Shown here piece by piece: positions 14,960-22,565 of a stretch of DNA of 35,926 bases. How positions within the stretch are numbered: the first letter of the stretch is position 1; every line of letters begins with the position of its first letter. Below the pieces are notes generated by a model, which saw only the letters and a list, made by a program, of their open reading frames with translations, was not told the origin of the DNA and searched no databases. This stretch comes from a virus, in the IMG/VR virus record IMGVR_UViG_3300028569_000093, positions 1 through 35,926 of that record. One strand, written 5' to 3'. Both the position numbers and the translations under genes were made by a program.

Positions 14960-16776
14960 GACTCCCCGTCCGGAGTGTCAACCGCCGCAGCCATGACGGA
15001 CTCCCGTCCGACGATCTTGAGCATGGTGGCGGCCGTGGCCTGCATCGACTCCGCGTCGAAGTAGTGGTTCGGCCGCGAACCGATCTGCTTCCACATCCAC
15101 TGGCCCTTCTCCTTGATCCGCTGCTCGCTCTCCAACTGCGCGAGGTAGTCGTCGTCGATGTCGTCGGGGACTTCCCAGGTCGGGCCTCTCGTCGGATCCT
15201 GGTTGCGGCGGAGCCGGGCCAGCGTGTCCTTGATGTTGAGGTTGCTCCAGTAGTGGACGTGGCACTGCTGGCGGTGCGAGAGGACCACTTTGCGCCGGGG
15301 CGAGTAGAACCGCTGGACGGTTTTACCGTCGCGGCCCTTGTGAGCATAGACCGGGCGCCGGTCGCCGATGAGCGCCACCCAGCCGCGCTTGGCGCACTCG
15401 CGATAGACGTCGTAGGTCGCATAGCCGGCGTCGAGGAACACGAGGCTCGGATGCACGCCGAAGCGCTCCTGCAGGACGTCGATGTCGGTGAAGGTCAGGA
15501 TCCGTTCGTTCCAGACCAGGCGGCTCGATCCCTCCGCCGACCAGGAACGGACCACTGCGAAGAGGTGGTCCATCTGGCAGTCCACCGTGATAAAGCGCAG
15601 CGCGATCAGCCCGGTGCGCTCGGGGAGCGGCGCGGCGAGGATCTTGCCGGTCTTGGGATCGATCGCGCCCTCCTCTTCCCAGGTCTCGCCGCGCTTGTAG
15701 CCAGATTTGACGATCTCCAGCTTGTAATCCTCGACGTATTCGCGCCACGGCAGGCCGAGCCGCTTTTGGTAGAACTGCTGGAGCAGCGACACATCACCCT
15801 TCCGCGCCGCCGCCTTGGCCCGCAGGTAGAGCTCGGCGAGCTGGCCCCAGCTCATCGCGCACAGGGCGTTCCAGTGGAAGCCGACATTCTCCTTCGAGGC
15901 TTTCGGGTTCTTCGCGAGGAAGGCTCCGCTGGCGTTGAGTTCGCGCCGGGTGCGTTCGCCGTCGTTGAAGTAGTGGTTGCACGACTCGCAGCGCATCGCG
16001 GTGGTGCGCCGGACCTCGTCGAAGTCCCACTCGCCGAATTCATCCTTGGCCGACTTGCTCCACTCGACGCATTCCCACCTGAAGGGCTGGCGGTGGCCGC
16101 ATTCCGGGCAGGCAAAGGTCCACTCGCGCTGGTCGGTCGCCTCGAACTTCCGGTGGGTGTCGTCCTCCTCCTCGCCGCCCTGGCTCATGAAGATGCACTT
16201 CCCCAGCCAGCCGAACGCGGTGACGCGGGCTTCGGCCTCGGCCATGTGTCCCTGGGGCCAGCGCCAGGTTTCGTCCCCGATCAGCCAGCGGATCGACCGC
16301 CGCTGGAGGTTGGTCTTGTTGTGCGCCCCGAGGATCCAGAGCGTCATGCCGTTGGTGAACTGGATCGCGTTGTTCTTTCGCTTGTGGCGGTGGATACCGG
16401 TGGGCATCAGCCGGGCGACCGGCTGGCACTGGTCGAAGAGCTTCTGCAGGCGCGACTCGGAATAGTCGCGCGCGTCCTCGTCGGTCTGGTCGAGCCACAG
16501 GGCAGGGCCGGGCAGGTTGGAAATGATGTAGCAGAGCGTGAGCTCTGGCGCGGTGGTCTTGGACGACTGGACGGAGGCGATGATCGAAACGAGTCGGACG
16601 CGTGGATCGACCAGCGCTTCCATCACCTCGCGGATCCACGGCGAGTTTTCCGAACGGAAGCGTCCGGGGTTCGGTGAATACGGGATGCCCTCGATGTGAT
16701 CCTCGCACCACTCCCATGCCGGCCGCCGGTCGGGCGGCTGCCAGGCCTCGCGCCAAATCTCCTTCAGGGCCTTCAT
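14956..16776 (-). CDS. Terminase large subunit (lambda GpA family)
   Basis: 606 aa from the second ATG (MKALKEIWREAW), chosen because a GTTGAC box lies 15 bases upstream; an ATG two codons earlier is also possible. ATPase: ASVQSSKTTAPE as P-loop variant and RWLIGDETWRWP as Walker B. Zinc ribbon: CPECGHRQPF and CESCNHYF. Nuclease: ITVDCQMDH and VFLDAGYATYDV acidic residues. It cuts and pumps phage DNA into the prohead. Its 3' end carries the box for the holin gene. Confidence 0.95.
   Translation of the reverse strand: MKALKEIWREAWQPPDRRPAWEWCEDHIEGIPYSPNPGRFRSENSPWIREVMEALVDPRVRLVSIIASVQSSKTTAPELTLCYIISNLPGPALWLDQTDEDARDYSESRLQKLFDQCQPVARLMPTGIHRHKRKNNAIQFTNGMTLWILGAHNKTNLQRRSIRWLIGDETWRWPQGHMAEAEARVTAFGWLGKCIFMSQGGEEEDDTHRKFEATDQREWTFACPECGHRQPFRWECVEWSKSAKDEFGEWDFDEVRRTTAMRCESCNHYFNDGERTRRELNASGAFLAKNPKASKENVGFHWNALCAMSWGQLAELYLRAKAAARKGDVSLLQQFYQKRLGLPWREYVEDYKLEIVKSGYKRGETWEEEGAIDPKTGKILAAPLPERTGLIALRFITVDCQMDHLFAVVRSWSAEGSSRLVWNERILTFTDIDVLQERFGVHPSLVFLDAGYATYDVYRECAKRGWVALIGDRRPVYAHKGRDGKTVQRFYSPRRKVVLSHRQQCHVHYWSNLNIKDTLARLRRNQDPTRGPTWEVPDDIDDDYLAQLESEQRIKEKGQWMWKQIGSRPNHYFDAESMQATAATMLKIVGRESVMAAAVDTPDGES
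14977..14982 (-). promoter_or_regulatory. GTTGAC box inside the terminase gene end
   Basis: Exact GTTGAC, 17 bases before the holin-like start at 14959, within the last codons of the large terminase (Val-Asp-Thr). Confidence 0.55.
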
Positions 16777-16791
16777 GCCCATGCCGACAAC

Positions 16792-16797
16792 GTCAAC
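16792..16797 (-). promoter_or_regulatory. GTTGAC start-associated box
   Basis: Exact GTTGAC in the short gap between small and large terminase genes, 15 bases before the ATG at 16776. Confidence 0.55.
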
Positions 16798-16803
16798 GCC
16801 CCA

Positions 16804-17400
16804 TCAGCCCTCGTGGAGGCAAAGCAGGACCTCGTCGATGGCGCGGCGGCATTCCCGCTGGATGCCGGTGGCGTCGAGACCGGACAGCACCGGCGGCAAT
16901 TCCGACTCGAACTTCGCCCGCAGGATGGAGGTCGCCTGGGCGACCAGGCCGATCCATTCCTCACGGACCTTGGTGAGCGGAACGTATTCGCCCTTCTTCA
17001 CCGCGATCCTCAGCTCCCGCTCCTCGACTTCCGCCAACAGTTTGCGGGCCTTCAGCGCCTCCTCGTTGCCGGCCGGAACCTTGCCCGCTTTCAAGCCGCG
17101 GAGCCGGACGAACTCGCGCCAGTCGGCCACCGGCCAGAGCCCGTTGGACAGCGGCTTGGGAGAGCCCTCCAACTTCTGCCAGGTGGTGAGCGTCCGGCGC
17201 GTCACGCCGAGGACCGCCGCGAGTTCCACCAGCGTCTTGGCGTAGGCCAGCGTCTCCGCGCTGCCGGCCGCCCGTGATTCAATGCGCGCCCGCTCGGCCA
17301 CGGTGAGCGGTTTTCCCGCCGCCACTTTGCGAACTACATTTTGAAAATCCGCGTCGAGGATCTTGCCCGCGACATCTGGCGATAGCTCTTTCGGTTCCAC
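16804..17400 (-). CDS. Terminase small subunit (Nu1-like)
   Basis: 198 aa from a GTG start with a TTTGAC box 14 bases upstream. A winged-helix/MerR-type DNA-binding segment is visible (LAAVLGVTRRTLTTWQKLEG followed by GLWPVADWREFVRLRG), then a helical region with YVPLTKVREEW that matches the Nu1 family. It recognises the packaging site and recruits the large subunit encoded next. It faces hipBA across a 150-base regulatory gap. Confidence 0.85.
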   Translation of the reverse strand: MEPKELSPDVAGKILDADFQNVVRKVAAGKPLTVAERARIESRAAGSAETLAYAKTLVELAAVLGVTRRTLTTWQKLEGSPKPLSNGLWPVADWREFVRLRGLKAGKVPAGNEEALKARKLLAEVEERELRIAVKKGEYVPLTKVREEWIGLVAQATSILRAKFESELPPVLSGLDATGIQRECRRAIDEVLLCLHEG

Positions 17401-17414
17401 GTAGGCGGCGAGGT

Positions 17415-17420
17415 GTCAAA
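17415..17420 (-). promoter_or_regulatory. TTTGAC variant of the start-associated box
   Basis: TTTGAC, 14 bases before the GTG start of the small terminase. Confidence 0.45.
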
Positions 17421-17492
17421 ACGGGCCGAAGACAGGGAGCTCAAACGGGTTGCCGCGTCTTCCCTGACCAGGCGGCAAAAGAGGCGATGGTG

Positions 17493-17552
17493 CATAATGT
17501 TTGACAGACCGCACAAAATTGCCCATTCGTGTCCATTATATCAGACATTATG
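17493..17552. promoter_or_regulatory. Putative HipB operator pair (inverted repeat)
   Basis: CATAATGTTTGA at 17493-17504 and TCAGACATTATG at 17541-17552 are inverted copies with one mismatch in 12 bases, 36 bases apart. The right arm ends on the hipB ATG. HipB proteins bind spaced palindromes in front of their own operon, which fits. The right arm also overlaps a minus-strand promoter. Confidence 0.6.
17535..17543 (-). promoter_or_regulatory. Extended -10 promoter element facing the terminase genes
   Basis: On the minus strand the sequence is TGATATAAT, a perfect TGnTATAAT extended -10. I see no good -35, which extended -10 promoters do not need. It would start transcription about 130 bases before the small terminase gene and lies against the right HipB-operator arm. 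Confidence 0.55.
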
Positions 17553-17876
17553 GGACGAGAAATCAGCACCCTGTTACCCAAGCACGAGCGTCTTCTCGCC
17601 GATTTGGGCGAGAATCTCAGACTGGCGCGGTTGCGGCGAAAGCTGAGTGCCGAACAGGTCGCGGAGCGGGCGGGTGTCAGTCGTTCGACGCTCCATCTGA
17701 TGGAAAACGGATCAGCCGGCACTTCGTTGGGCAAGCTCGTGCAGGTGTTGGCTGTTCTGGGGCTGGAGCAAGATCTCTCCGCGGTCGGTATCGACGATGT
17801 TCTGGGCCGCAAGCTGGAAGACGCTCGTCTCACTGAGACCCGGCGACGGGCACCGAAAAGGAAACTCAAGGAATGA
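17550..17876 (+). CDS. hipB: HipB-like antitoxin, XRE-type repressor
   Basis: 108 aa from the ATG in MGREISTLLPKHERLLADLG. The helix-turn-helix reads LSAEQVAERAGVSRSTLHLMENG, typical of the Cro/CI-type DNA-binding domain of HipB, followed by a basic tail (RRRAPKRKLKE). It overlaps hipA by 4 bases (ATGA), the standard module layout. It is expected to neutralise HipA and repress its own operon. The open frame continues upstream without a better start. Confidence 0.85.
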   Translation: MGREISTLLPKHERLLADLGENLRLARLRRKLSAEQVAERAGVSRSTLHLMENGSAGTSLGKLVQVLAVLGLEQDLSAVGIDDVLGRKLEDARLTETRRRAPKRKLKE

Positions 17877-19141
17877 GCAGGGAAATTGAAGTATGGGCCG
17901 ACTGGCAGGAACTCGGTGCGCCGATCCTGATGGGTCACCTGCATTCCTCTCTGACCCGGGGGAAGGAGGTGTTTTCTTTCTCCTACGAGGGCGAATGGCT
18001 GGCAAGTGGTGCCGCGCGGCAGCTCGATCCCGATTTGCGACTTTTCGGTGGACCCCAATATCTGAACTCCGGGGAACGGCCGAACTTCGGGTTGTTTCTG
18101 GACTCGTCCCCGGATCGATGGGGACGGCTCCTCATGCAACGGCGGGAGGCGGCTCTCGCGCGCGAAGCCAATCGTCCCGCCCGTCGCCTGCAGGAAACCG
18201 ATTACCTTCTCGGGGTGCATGATGAGCAGCGCTCCGGTGCGTTGAGATTCAAGGAGCGCGAAACGGGCGATTCCTGGCTCAACAACGAATCCTCGATGCG
18301 GACACCGCCGTGGACATCCTTGCGGGAACTTGAACATGCCAGCTGGAAGATCCAGGACGCTTCCGCAAACGATGACCCTCATTATCTCGAATGGCTCAAC
18401 CTCTTGATCGCGCCGGGTTCGTCGATCGGTGGCGCACGTCCGAAAGCCGGGGTCAGGGATCCTGATGGCGATCTTTGGATCGCGAAGTTTCCCGGACGCA
18501 ACGATGCGCGCGACATGGCCGCGTGGGAGATGCTTACCCACCAACTCGCAATCAAGGCGGGCCTTCGTGTCGCGGAAGCCGAACTGCAACAATTCGGAAG
18601 CGGCCATCGGACATTCATGACCCGCCGCTTCGACCGGGTGCGAGGGAGCAACGGGACGCAACGAGTCCATTTCGCCTCGGCGATGACCCTGCTCGGGCAC
18701 AACGATGGAGACGATCATCATGCCGGGGCAAGCTACTTGGAGATCGTCGAGTTTCTCTCGCGCCAGGGAGCCGCCCCCGTCAGCGATTTTGAGGAACTGT
18801 GGAGACGGATCGTTTTCTCCATCGCGGTTCGCAACACCGATGATCATCTTCGCAATCACGGTTTCCTGCTCACGGATGGCGGATGGCTTCTTTCTCCCGC
18901 CTATGATCTGAATCCCGATCCCACCGGCACCGGACTGAGCCTCAATATCTCGGAAACCGACAATGCGTTGAGCTTTGATCTGGCCATGGAGGTGGCTGCC
19001 TACTTCCGGCTCAAGCAACCGGCGGCGGAAGCAATTCTGCGAGAGGTCAAGGTTGCCGTGGGGACCTGGAAAAAACATGCAGGTGATCTTGGAATCGCGC
19101 GCACCGAGCAGGAAATCATGGCGACAGCCTTCGAAGCCTGA
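17873..19141 (+). CDS. hipA: HipA-like Ser/Thr kinase toxin
   Basis: 422 aa. The ATP-binding loop is SSIGGARPKAGV, the catalytic segment RNTDDHLRNHGFLL carries the HxDxHxxN-type motif in the form NTDDHLRNH, and SPAYDLNPDP provides the metal-binding Asp. Length fits full HipA toxins. In E. coli HipA phosphorylates glutamyl-tRNA synthetase and causes persistence. Here it is on the strand opposite to the phage genes, between the terminase and the CmoA-like cluster, so it is cargo that may serve plasmid-like maintenance or defence. Confidence 0.9.
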   Translation: MSREIEVWADWQELGAPILMGHLHSSLTRGKEVFSFSYEGEWLASGAARQLDPDLRLFGGPQYLNSGERPNFGLFLDSSPDRWGRLLMQRREAALAREANRPARRLQETDYLLGVHDEQRSGALRFKERETGDSWLNNESSMRTPPWTSLRELEHASWKIQDASANDDPHYLEWLNLLIAPGSSIGGARPKAGVRDPDGDLWIAKFPGRNDARDMAAWEMLTHQLAIKAGLRVAEAELQQFGSGHRTFMTRRFDRVRGSNGTQRVHFASAMTLLGHNDGDDHHAGASYLEIVEFLSRQGAAPVSDFEELWRRIVFSIAVRNTDDHLRNHGFLLTDGGWLLSPAYDLNPDPTGTGLSLNISETDNALSFDLAMEVAAYFRLKQPAAEAILREVKVAVGTWKKHAGDLGIARTEQEIMATAFEA

Positions 19142-19176
19142 CCCGAATTCTCGGTTCATCATGATCGGATAGAGAT

Positions 19177-19899
19177 TCATGGCTTCACCGCAACCCACCC
19201 GGCGAAGTTCAGATGCCGCCAGAAGCAATCGACCGACGCGAAGCCTTCCTGATGGAGAAGTTCCTCGTTCCAGCGGGAGGTGACGGGCACCAGCACGCCT
19301 TCGAGCGACATCCGCTTGCGGTCGATCTGACTCTCCGAATAGCCGTTCTCCCGCTTGATGTTGAGGAAGAGTTCCACGAACGCCTCGTCGAGCCGGGAGG
19401 TGGCTCCGAGAATCTTCTCCACCAGGATGAAGGCGCCGCCCGGCGCCAGCGACTCGAACACCCGGCGGATGATCTGCTGGCGGTACTCGATGGGGGTGAA
19501 CTGGAGCGTGAGGACCGAGAGCACGAGGCTGGAGGTCACACCGGGGAACTCGTGGCGCAGGTCGGCAGACTGGATGCTGACGCGCTTGCCGTGCGGGTGG
19601 TAGCTGAAGTTCTGACGGGCCGCCTCGATCATCGGCTCGCTGATCTCCAGGCCGATGTATTCGTTGGCCGCGCCGAAGGTGGAGACGAACGGCAGCAGCG
19701 CCTGGCCGCGGGAGCATCCCATGTCGACGATGGCGGTGCCGGGTTGCACGAAGCGTCGTCCGACTTCGAAGGTCACCATCCGCATCGCGTTGTATTGCGG
19801 GATGCTGCGCTGGAGCATGTCGTCGAAGACCGCGGTCACTTCTTGGTCGAACTGCCAGGCACCGCGTGGAACCACCTCGTCGCGTTGGGCTTCACTCAT
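19177..19899 (-). CDS. CmoA-family carboxy-S-adenosylmethionine synthase homologue
   Basis: 240 aa. The whole sequence aligns by eye with E. coli CmoA: FDQEVTAVFDDMLQRSIPQY, RFVQPGTAIVDMGCSRG (SAM motif I), TLQFTPIEYRQQII, LAPGGAFILVEKI, RENGYSESQIDRKR and the end FWRHLNFAGWVAVK. The arginine at 196 matches E. coli Arg199, which as I recall contacts the carboxylate of carboxy-SAM. CmoA makes carboxy-SAM from SAM and prephenate for tRNA U34 modification by CmoB. No CmoB is visible here. It has a GTTGAC box and lies downstream of a HAD-like protein and a ParB-methyltransferase, which suggests carboxy-SAM may feed a phage modification step. Confidence 0.85.
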   Translation of the reverse strand: MSEAQRDEVVPRGAWQFDQEVTAVFDDMLQRSIPQYNAMRMVTFEVGRRFVQPGTAIVDMGCSRGQALLPFVSTFGAANEYIGLEISEPMIEAARQNFSYHPHGKRVSIQSADLRHEFPGVTSSLVLSVLTLQFTPIEYRQQIIRRVFESLAPGGAFILVEKILGATSRLDEAFVELFLNIKRENGYSESQIDRKRMSLEGVLVPVTSRWNEELLHQEGFASVDCFWRHLNFAGWVAVKP

Positions 19900-19914
19900 G
19901 CCCGCGTGAAGGAT

Positions 19915-19920
19915 GTCAAC
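19915..19920 (-). promoter_or_regulatory. GTTGAC start-associated box
   Basis: Exact GTTGAC, 15 bases before the CmoA-like start at 19899. The TGA within it is the stop of the upstream HAD-like gene. Confidence 0.55.
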
Positions 19921-20368
19921 GCGGGAGCCGTTTGACGATCCGCGTGCCCTCGGTCAGGCAGGTGCCTTCCTCCGTCACCCAGAAGCACGGGATCGAGAAC
20001 CGGGCATACATGTCGCGGGTCCGCGGGTTACTTTCGATCGCGAGATAGCGGGAGTCCTCGCCGTGGATCGGAAACACCTCTTTCCGGAGCAGGTGCTCTT
20101 TGATCGCGGGCGGATTCCACCAGCCTTTCGGTGCGAAGCACGCGTCCTGGGGACGCCAGCCGGTTTGCTCCTCGATGCGGTCGAGCGTTTTGATCGTCCA
20201 TGTCTCCGGGCGGGCGGTGATCAGGACGACGGTGTGCGGCCGCACGAGCTCGACCAGCCACTGGCGGTATTGCTCGCCCGCGAGGCGCTTTTCCATCCGG
20301 ACGGGCGTGGTGCCACGGGCCGCGTTGTTCGCCACCAGCGTGTAGTTGAGGTCCAGCAGGATGATCAT
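19916..20368 (-). CDS. HAD-superfamily-like protein with altered motif I
   Basis: 150 aa beginning MIILLDLNYTLVANNAARG. Motif I is D6-L-N8-Y-T10, where HAD phosphatases normally have DxDxT. Motif II-like LITARPE and a C-terminal LAIESNPRTRD replace the usual Thr and Asp-Asp motifs. The nucleophile Asp is kept but the general acid Asp is Asn, so phosphatase activity may be weak or changed. The start overlaps the previous stop as ATGA. The place between a ParB-methyltransferase and a CmoA homologue suggests a role in nucleotide or nucleic-acid end processing. Confidence 0.65.
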   Translation of the reverse strand: MIILLDLNYTLVANNAARGTTPVRMEKRLAGEQYRQWLVELVRPHTVVLITARPETWTIKTLDRIEEQTGWRPQDACFAPKGWWNPPAIKEHLLRKEVFPIHGEDSRYLAIESNPRTRDMYARFSIPCFWVTEEGTCLTEGTRIVKRLPR

Positions 20369-21879
20369 AGGGTAGTCTGAAGACGTTGCGAGAAGGCGTC
20401 CATGGCGCATTGCACGAGATCCATGCGGGTGCCGTCCGGATAGGGCAGGTCGAACTCGAACTCGATGGCCGCGCGGAGACGGGCGGGATCGACCGGACGG
20501 GCCGCGGAGGAGGCGGCGTTGATGTTGTTGGAAAAGTCATCGACCTTCACCGAGCGGAAGAAGGTGCCGAAGAGGTCCCTGAACTCCGACACGGTGTGAT
20601 ACTTCTGGACCTTGGGCTTGTCCTGAAAGTCGCCGATGCGGATGCCCGGTTCGTAGTCGAGGCGGAACGCGATGTTGCCCGCGTTGCTCTCGTTCATGAA
20701 GGCCTTGCCATTGACCTGCCGCCAGCCGGACTCCCCTGCCGAGGACGCGCAGGCATAGACCTTGGTGAACGGCTTGCACAGGGCGGCGCACAGGCAGGCG
20801 ATGTGCTCGCGGTCCTCGCGGAACGGCACGGAATTCAGCACGCTGGCGATGAAGATGCTGGTCCACTCCTTGCCCGCCGCCACTTCGGCCAGGAACGCGC
20901 GGGCCAGCTCGACGCTCTCGGCCCTGTTGATGCCGCCGGGTCCCAGCCGGTAGGGCTCGAACGGCGTGCAGTCGATCCCGGCCTGGCGCAGGAGGAAGGT
21001 TTCGGTCAGGTGGCCGGCCCCGAAGTCGAGGATGGTCGTCCCGTGTTCCTTGACCCAGCGGGCGCGGTCGGCCGCCTTGCCGATGTCGAAGTCCTTGCAG
21101 GGCTTCGCGCCGTGGGTGGCGAAGATGAAGCCGTTGCCCAGCTCGCGCCTCACGCGGCGTGCCCGGCGGAACGAATTGAAGCGCAGCATGTCGGCATAGC
21201 GCGTGTGGATGTCGAAATCCATCGACAGCAGGTTCATCATGGCCCGGGCGAACTCCGCTTCCTCGTCGGTGACGAACACGACCGGCGCGAACGCGGCGCC
21301 CTTCTCGGCGAGCATCTCCAGCCGGCCGATGCCGTTGATGACCGTGAGGTCCTCGCGGCAGACGATGGGCATGAGGATGCCGTGGCGATGCAGCGTGCGG
21401 GCGAGATTGCGGGCATACTGGATCCAGCGCCCCGCGTTCACCCGGCAGAGATCCTTGACGGAAACCTCCGCGGGCTTGAGGCAGCGCAGGAAGCCATCGC
21501 CGCCGACCTCCTTGTCGGGGATAGCCGCGGCGAGCGCCTGGATGTCGAGGGCTTGCAGCTCGCTGGTGACCTTGCCGGGAGTGTGATGGAAGTCGAAGTC
21601 GTTGGTCGCCCGGTTGAAGACGATGTTGAGCGCCTTGCGCTGGTCGAGATCGAGCGCCTTGGTCCGGAACACCGGGACGTGCGTGGCACCCATCCGCGAG
21701 GCGACGAGGTGGCGCTGGTGGCCGGAAAGAATCTCGCCGTCCGAGTCGGCAAAGATCGGGGCGATGAAGCCGAGCTTTCGGAGCGACAGTTCGATCAGGT
21801 CGAGCCGCTCGGCAACCGCCGACCGCGGGTTGTAGGTCGAGGGCCGGACGGCGTCGATGGCTTCGAGAGTGATGTTCAT
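20365..21879 (-). CDS. ParB-like domain fused to a class I SAM-type methyltransferase domain
   Basis: 504 aa. Residues 10-75 form a ParB/sulfiredoxin-like domain (VRPSTYNPRSAVAERLDLIE, ILSGHQRHLVASRMG). Residues about 165-205 look like a second ParB-type segment (ILMPIVCREDLTVINGIGRL). From about 283, ILDFGAGHLTETFLLRQAG is a SAM-binding motif I, followed by an acidic strand end (CTPFEPY) and a SVLNSVPF strand typical of class I methyltransferases. The substrate is unknown. It is coupled by ATGA at both ends, so it belongs to one operon with the frameshifted ParB gene and the HAD gene. Confidence 0.75.
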   Translation of the reverse strand: MNITLEAIDAVRPSTYNPRSAVAERLDLIELSLRKLGFIAPIFADSDGEILSGHQRHLVASRMGATHVPVFRTKALDLDQRKALNIVFNRATNDFDFHHTPGKVTSELQALDIQALAAAIPDKEVGGDGFLRCLKPAEVSVKDLCRVNAGRWIQYARNLARTLHRHGILMPIVCREDLTVINGIGRLEMLAEKGAAFAPVVFVTDEEAEFARAMMNLLSMDFDIHTRYADMLRFNSFRRARRVRRELGNGFIFATHGAKPCKDFDIGKAADRARWVKEHGTTILDFGAGHLTETFLLRQAGIDCTPFEPYRLGPGGINRAESVELARAFLAEVAAGKEWTSIFIASVLNSVPFREDREHIACLCAALCKPFTKVYACASSAGESGWRQVNGKAFMNESNAGNIAFRLDYEPGIRIGDFQDKPKVQKYHTVSEFRDLFGTFFRSVKVDDFSNNINAASSAARPVDPARLRAAIEFEFDLPYPDGTRMDLVQCAMDAFSQRLQTTL

Positions 21880-22543
21880 AGTCCGAGACGGCTGCGGATT
21901 TCCTGAATGACCGAGTCCTTGTCGAAACCGGCGTCCTGCTTTACGCGGTCGCTCCACGCGATGAACTCGTCCTGGCTGATGCGGAACCGGTAGAGGCCGA
22001 CGGCGACCGTGACGTCGCTCTTGTCGAGGTCCTTGTCGTGGCGGTCGTCGTCATCCTCGTCGTCATCCTCGTCGTCGTCACCGCCGCCGGGATTGAGCAA
22101 GCCTTCGAGATCGGCGGGCTCGAAGCCGGCGAGGATCGTGTCGAAGTCGGCCGACTTCCACTCGCTGGCGATCTTTTCGAGTTCGTTGAGATCGACCGAG
22201 GATAGTTCCGCCAGGCGGTTGTCGGCGACCAGCACGGCGAGTTCGTCGTTCTCGCTGGCGAAGTCCTGGTAGTCGACCGGCACGACCTCGACGCCGAGGT
22301 GCTCGCCGCCATCAGCCGGCCGTGGCCGGAAACGATCAGGCCGGTGAGATTGGACACGGTGATCGTCTGTCGCCATCCGAAGTAGCGGATGTTTTTCGCG
22401 AGCAGTTCGACCTGCCGCTGCGGGTGGGTGTTCGGGTTCCGCGGGTTGGGCTTCAACTCGCCCACCGGCACGAGCTTGTCGAAGCTGCACCAGACCTCGA
22501 TGCCATTGGCGAGCGTGCGGGCTTTGGGGGAATCATCGGTCAT
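21876..22543 (-). pseudogene. ParB-like nuclease-domain protein, interrupted by a -1 frameshift
   Basis: The N-terminal frame reads MTDDSPKARTLANGIEVW, VGELKPNPRNPNTHP and VSGHGRLMAA, a clear ParB-like domain. The continuation EHLGVEVVPVDYQDFASEND is in another frame. Restoring one G in the GCGGCG before AGCACC near 22305 joins them into one protein of about 222 aa. Downstream follow LAVLVADNRLAELSSVDLNE, an Asp/Glu run and a helical C-terminus. Either the gene is broken, or the base is missing through a sequencing error, or the frame change is programmed. It precedes the ParB-methyltransferase with ATGA coupling. Confidence 0.75.
22044..22079. repeat. Short tandem repeat encoding an acidic run
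   Basis: A 12-base unit GTCGTCATCCTC is repeated with small changes and encodes, on the minus strand, the acidic linker GGGDDDEDDDEDDDD of the ParB-like protein. Such a tract can change length by slippage. Confidence 0.7.
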
Positions 22544-22559
22544 CGCCGTGGACGCCGCT

Positions 22560-22565
22560 GTCAAC
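22560..22565 (-). promoter_or_regulatory. GTTGAC start-associated box
   Basis: Exact GTTGAC, 16 bases before the ParB-like start at 22543. The TGA within it is the stop of the AAA+ gene. Confidence 0.55.

Noticed and set aside
15064-16677. Plus-strand open frame of 537 codons opposite the large terminase
   Set aside because: The minus strand carries all terminase motifs; this frame is codon-bias shadow.
17441-19717. Minus-strand open frame of 758 codons across hipBA
   Set aside because: Antisense to well-supported hipB and hipA, with low-complexity composition and no motif.
20386-21906. Plus-strand open frame of 506 codons opposite the ParB-methyltransferase
   Set aside because: No domain is visible, while the minus strand has clear ParB and SAM-binding motifs.
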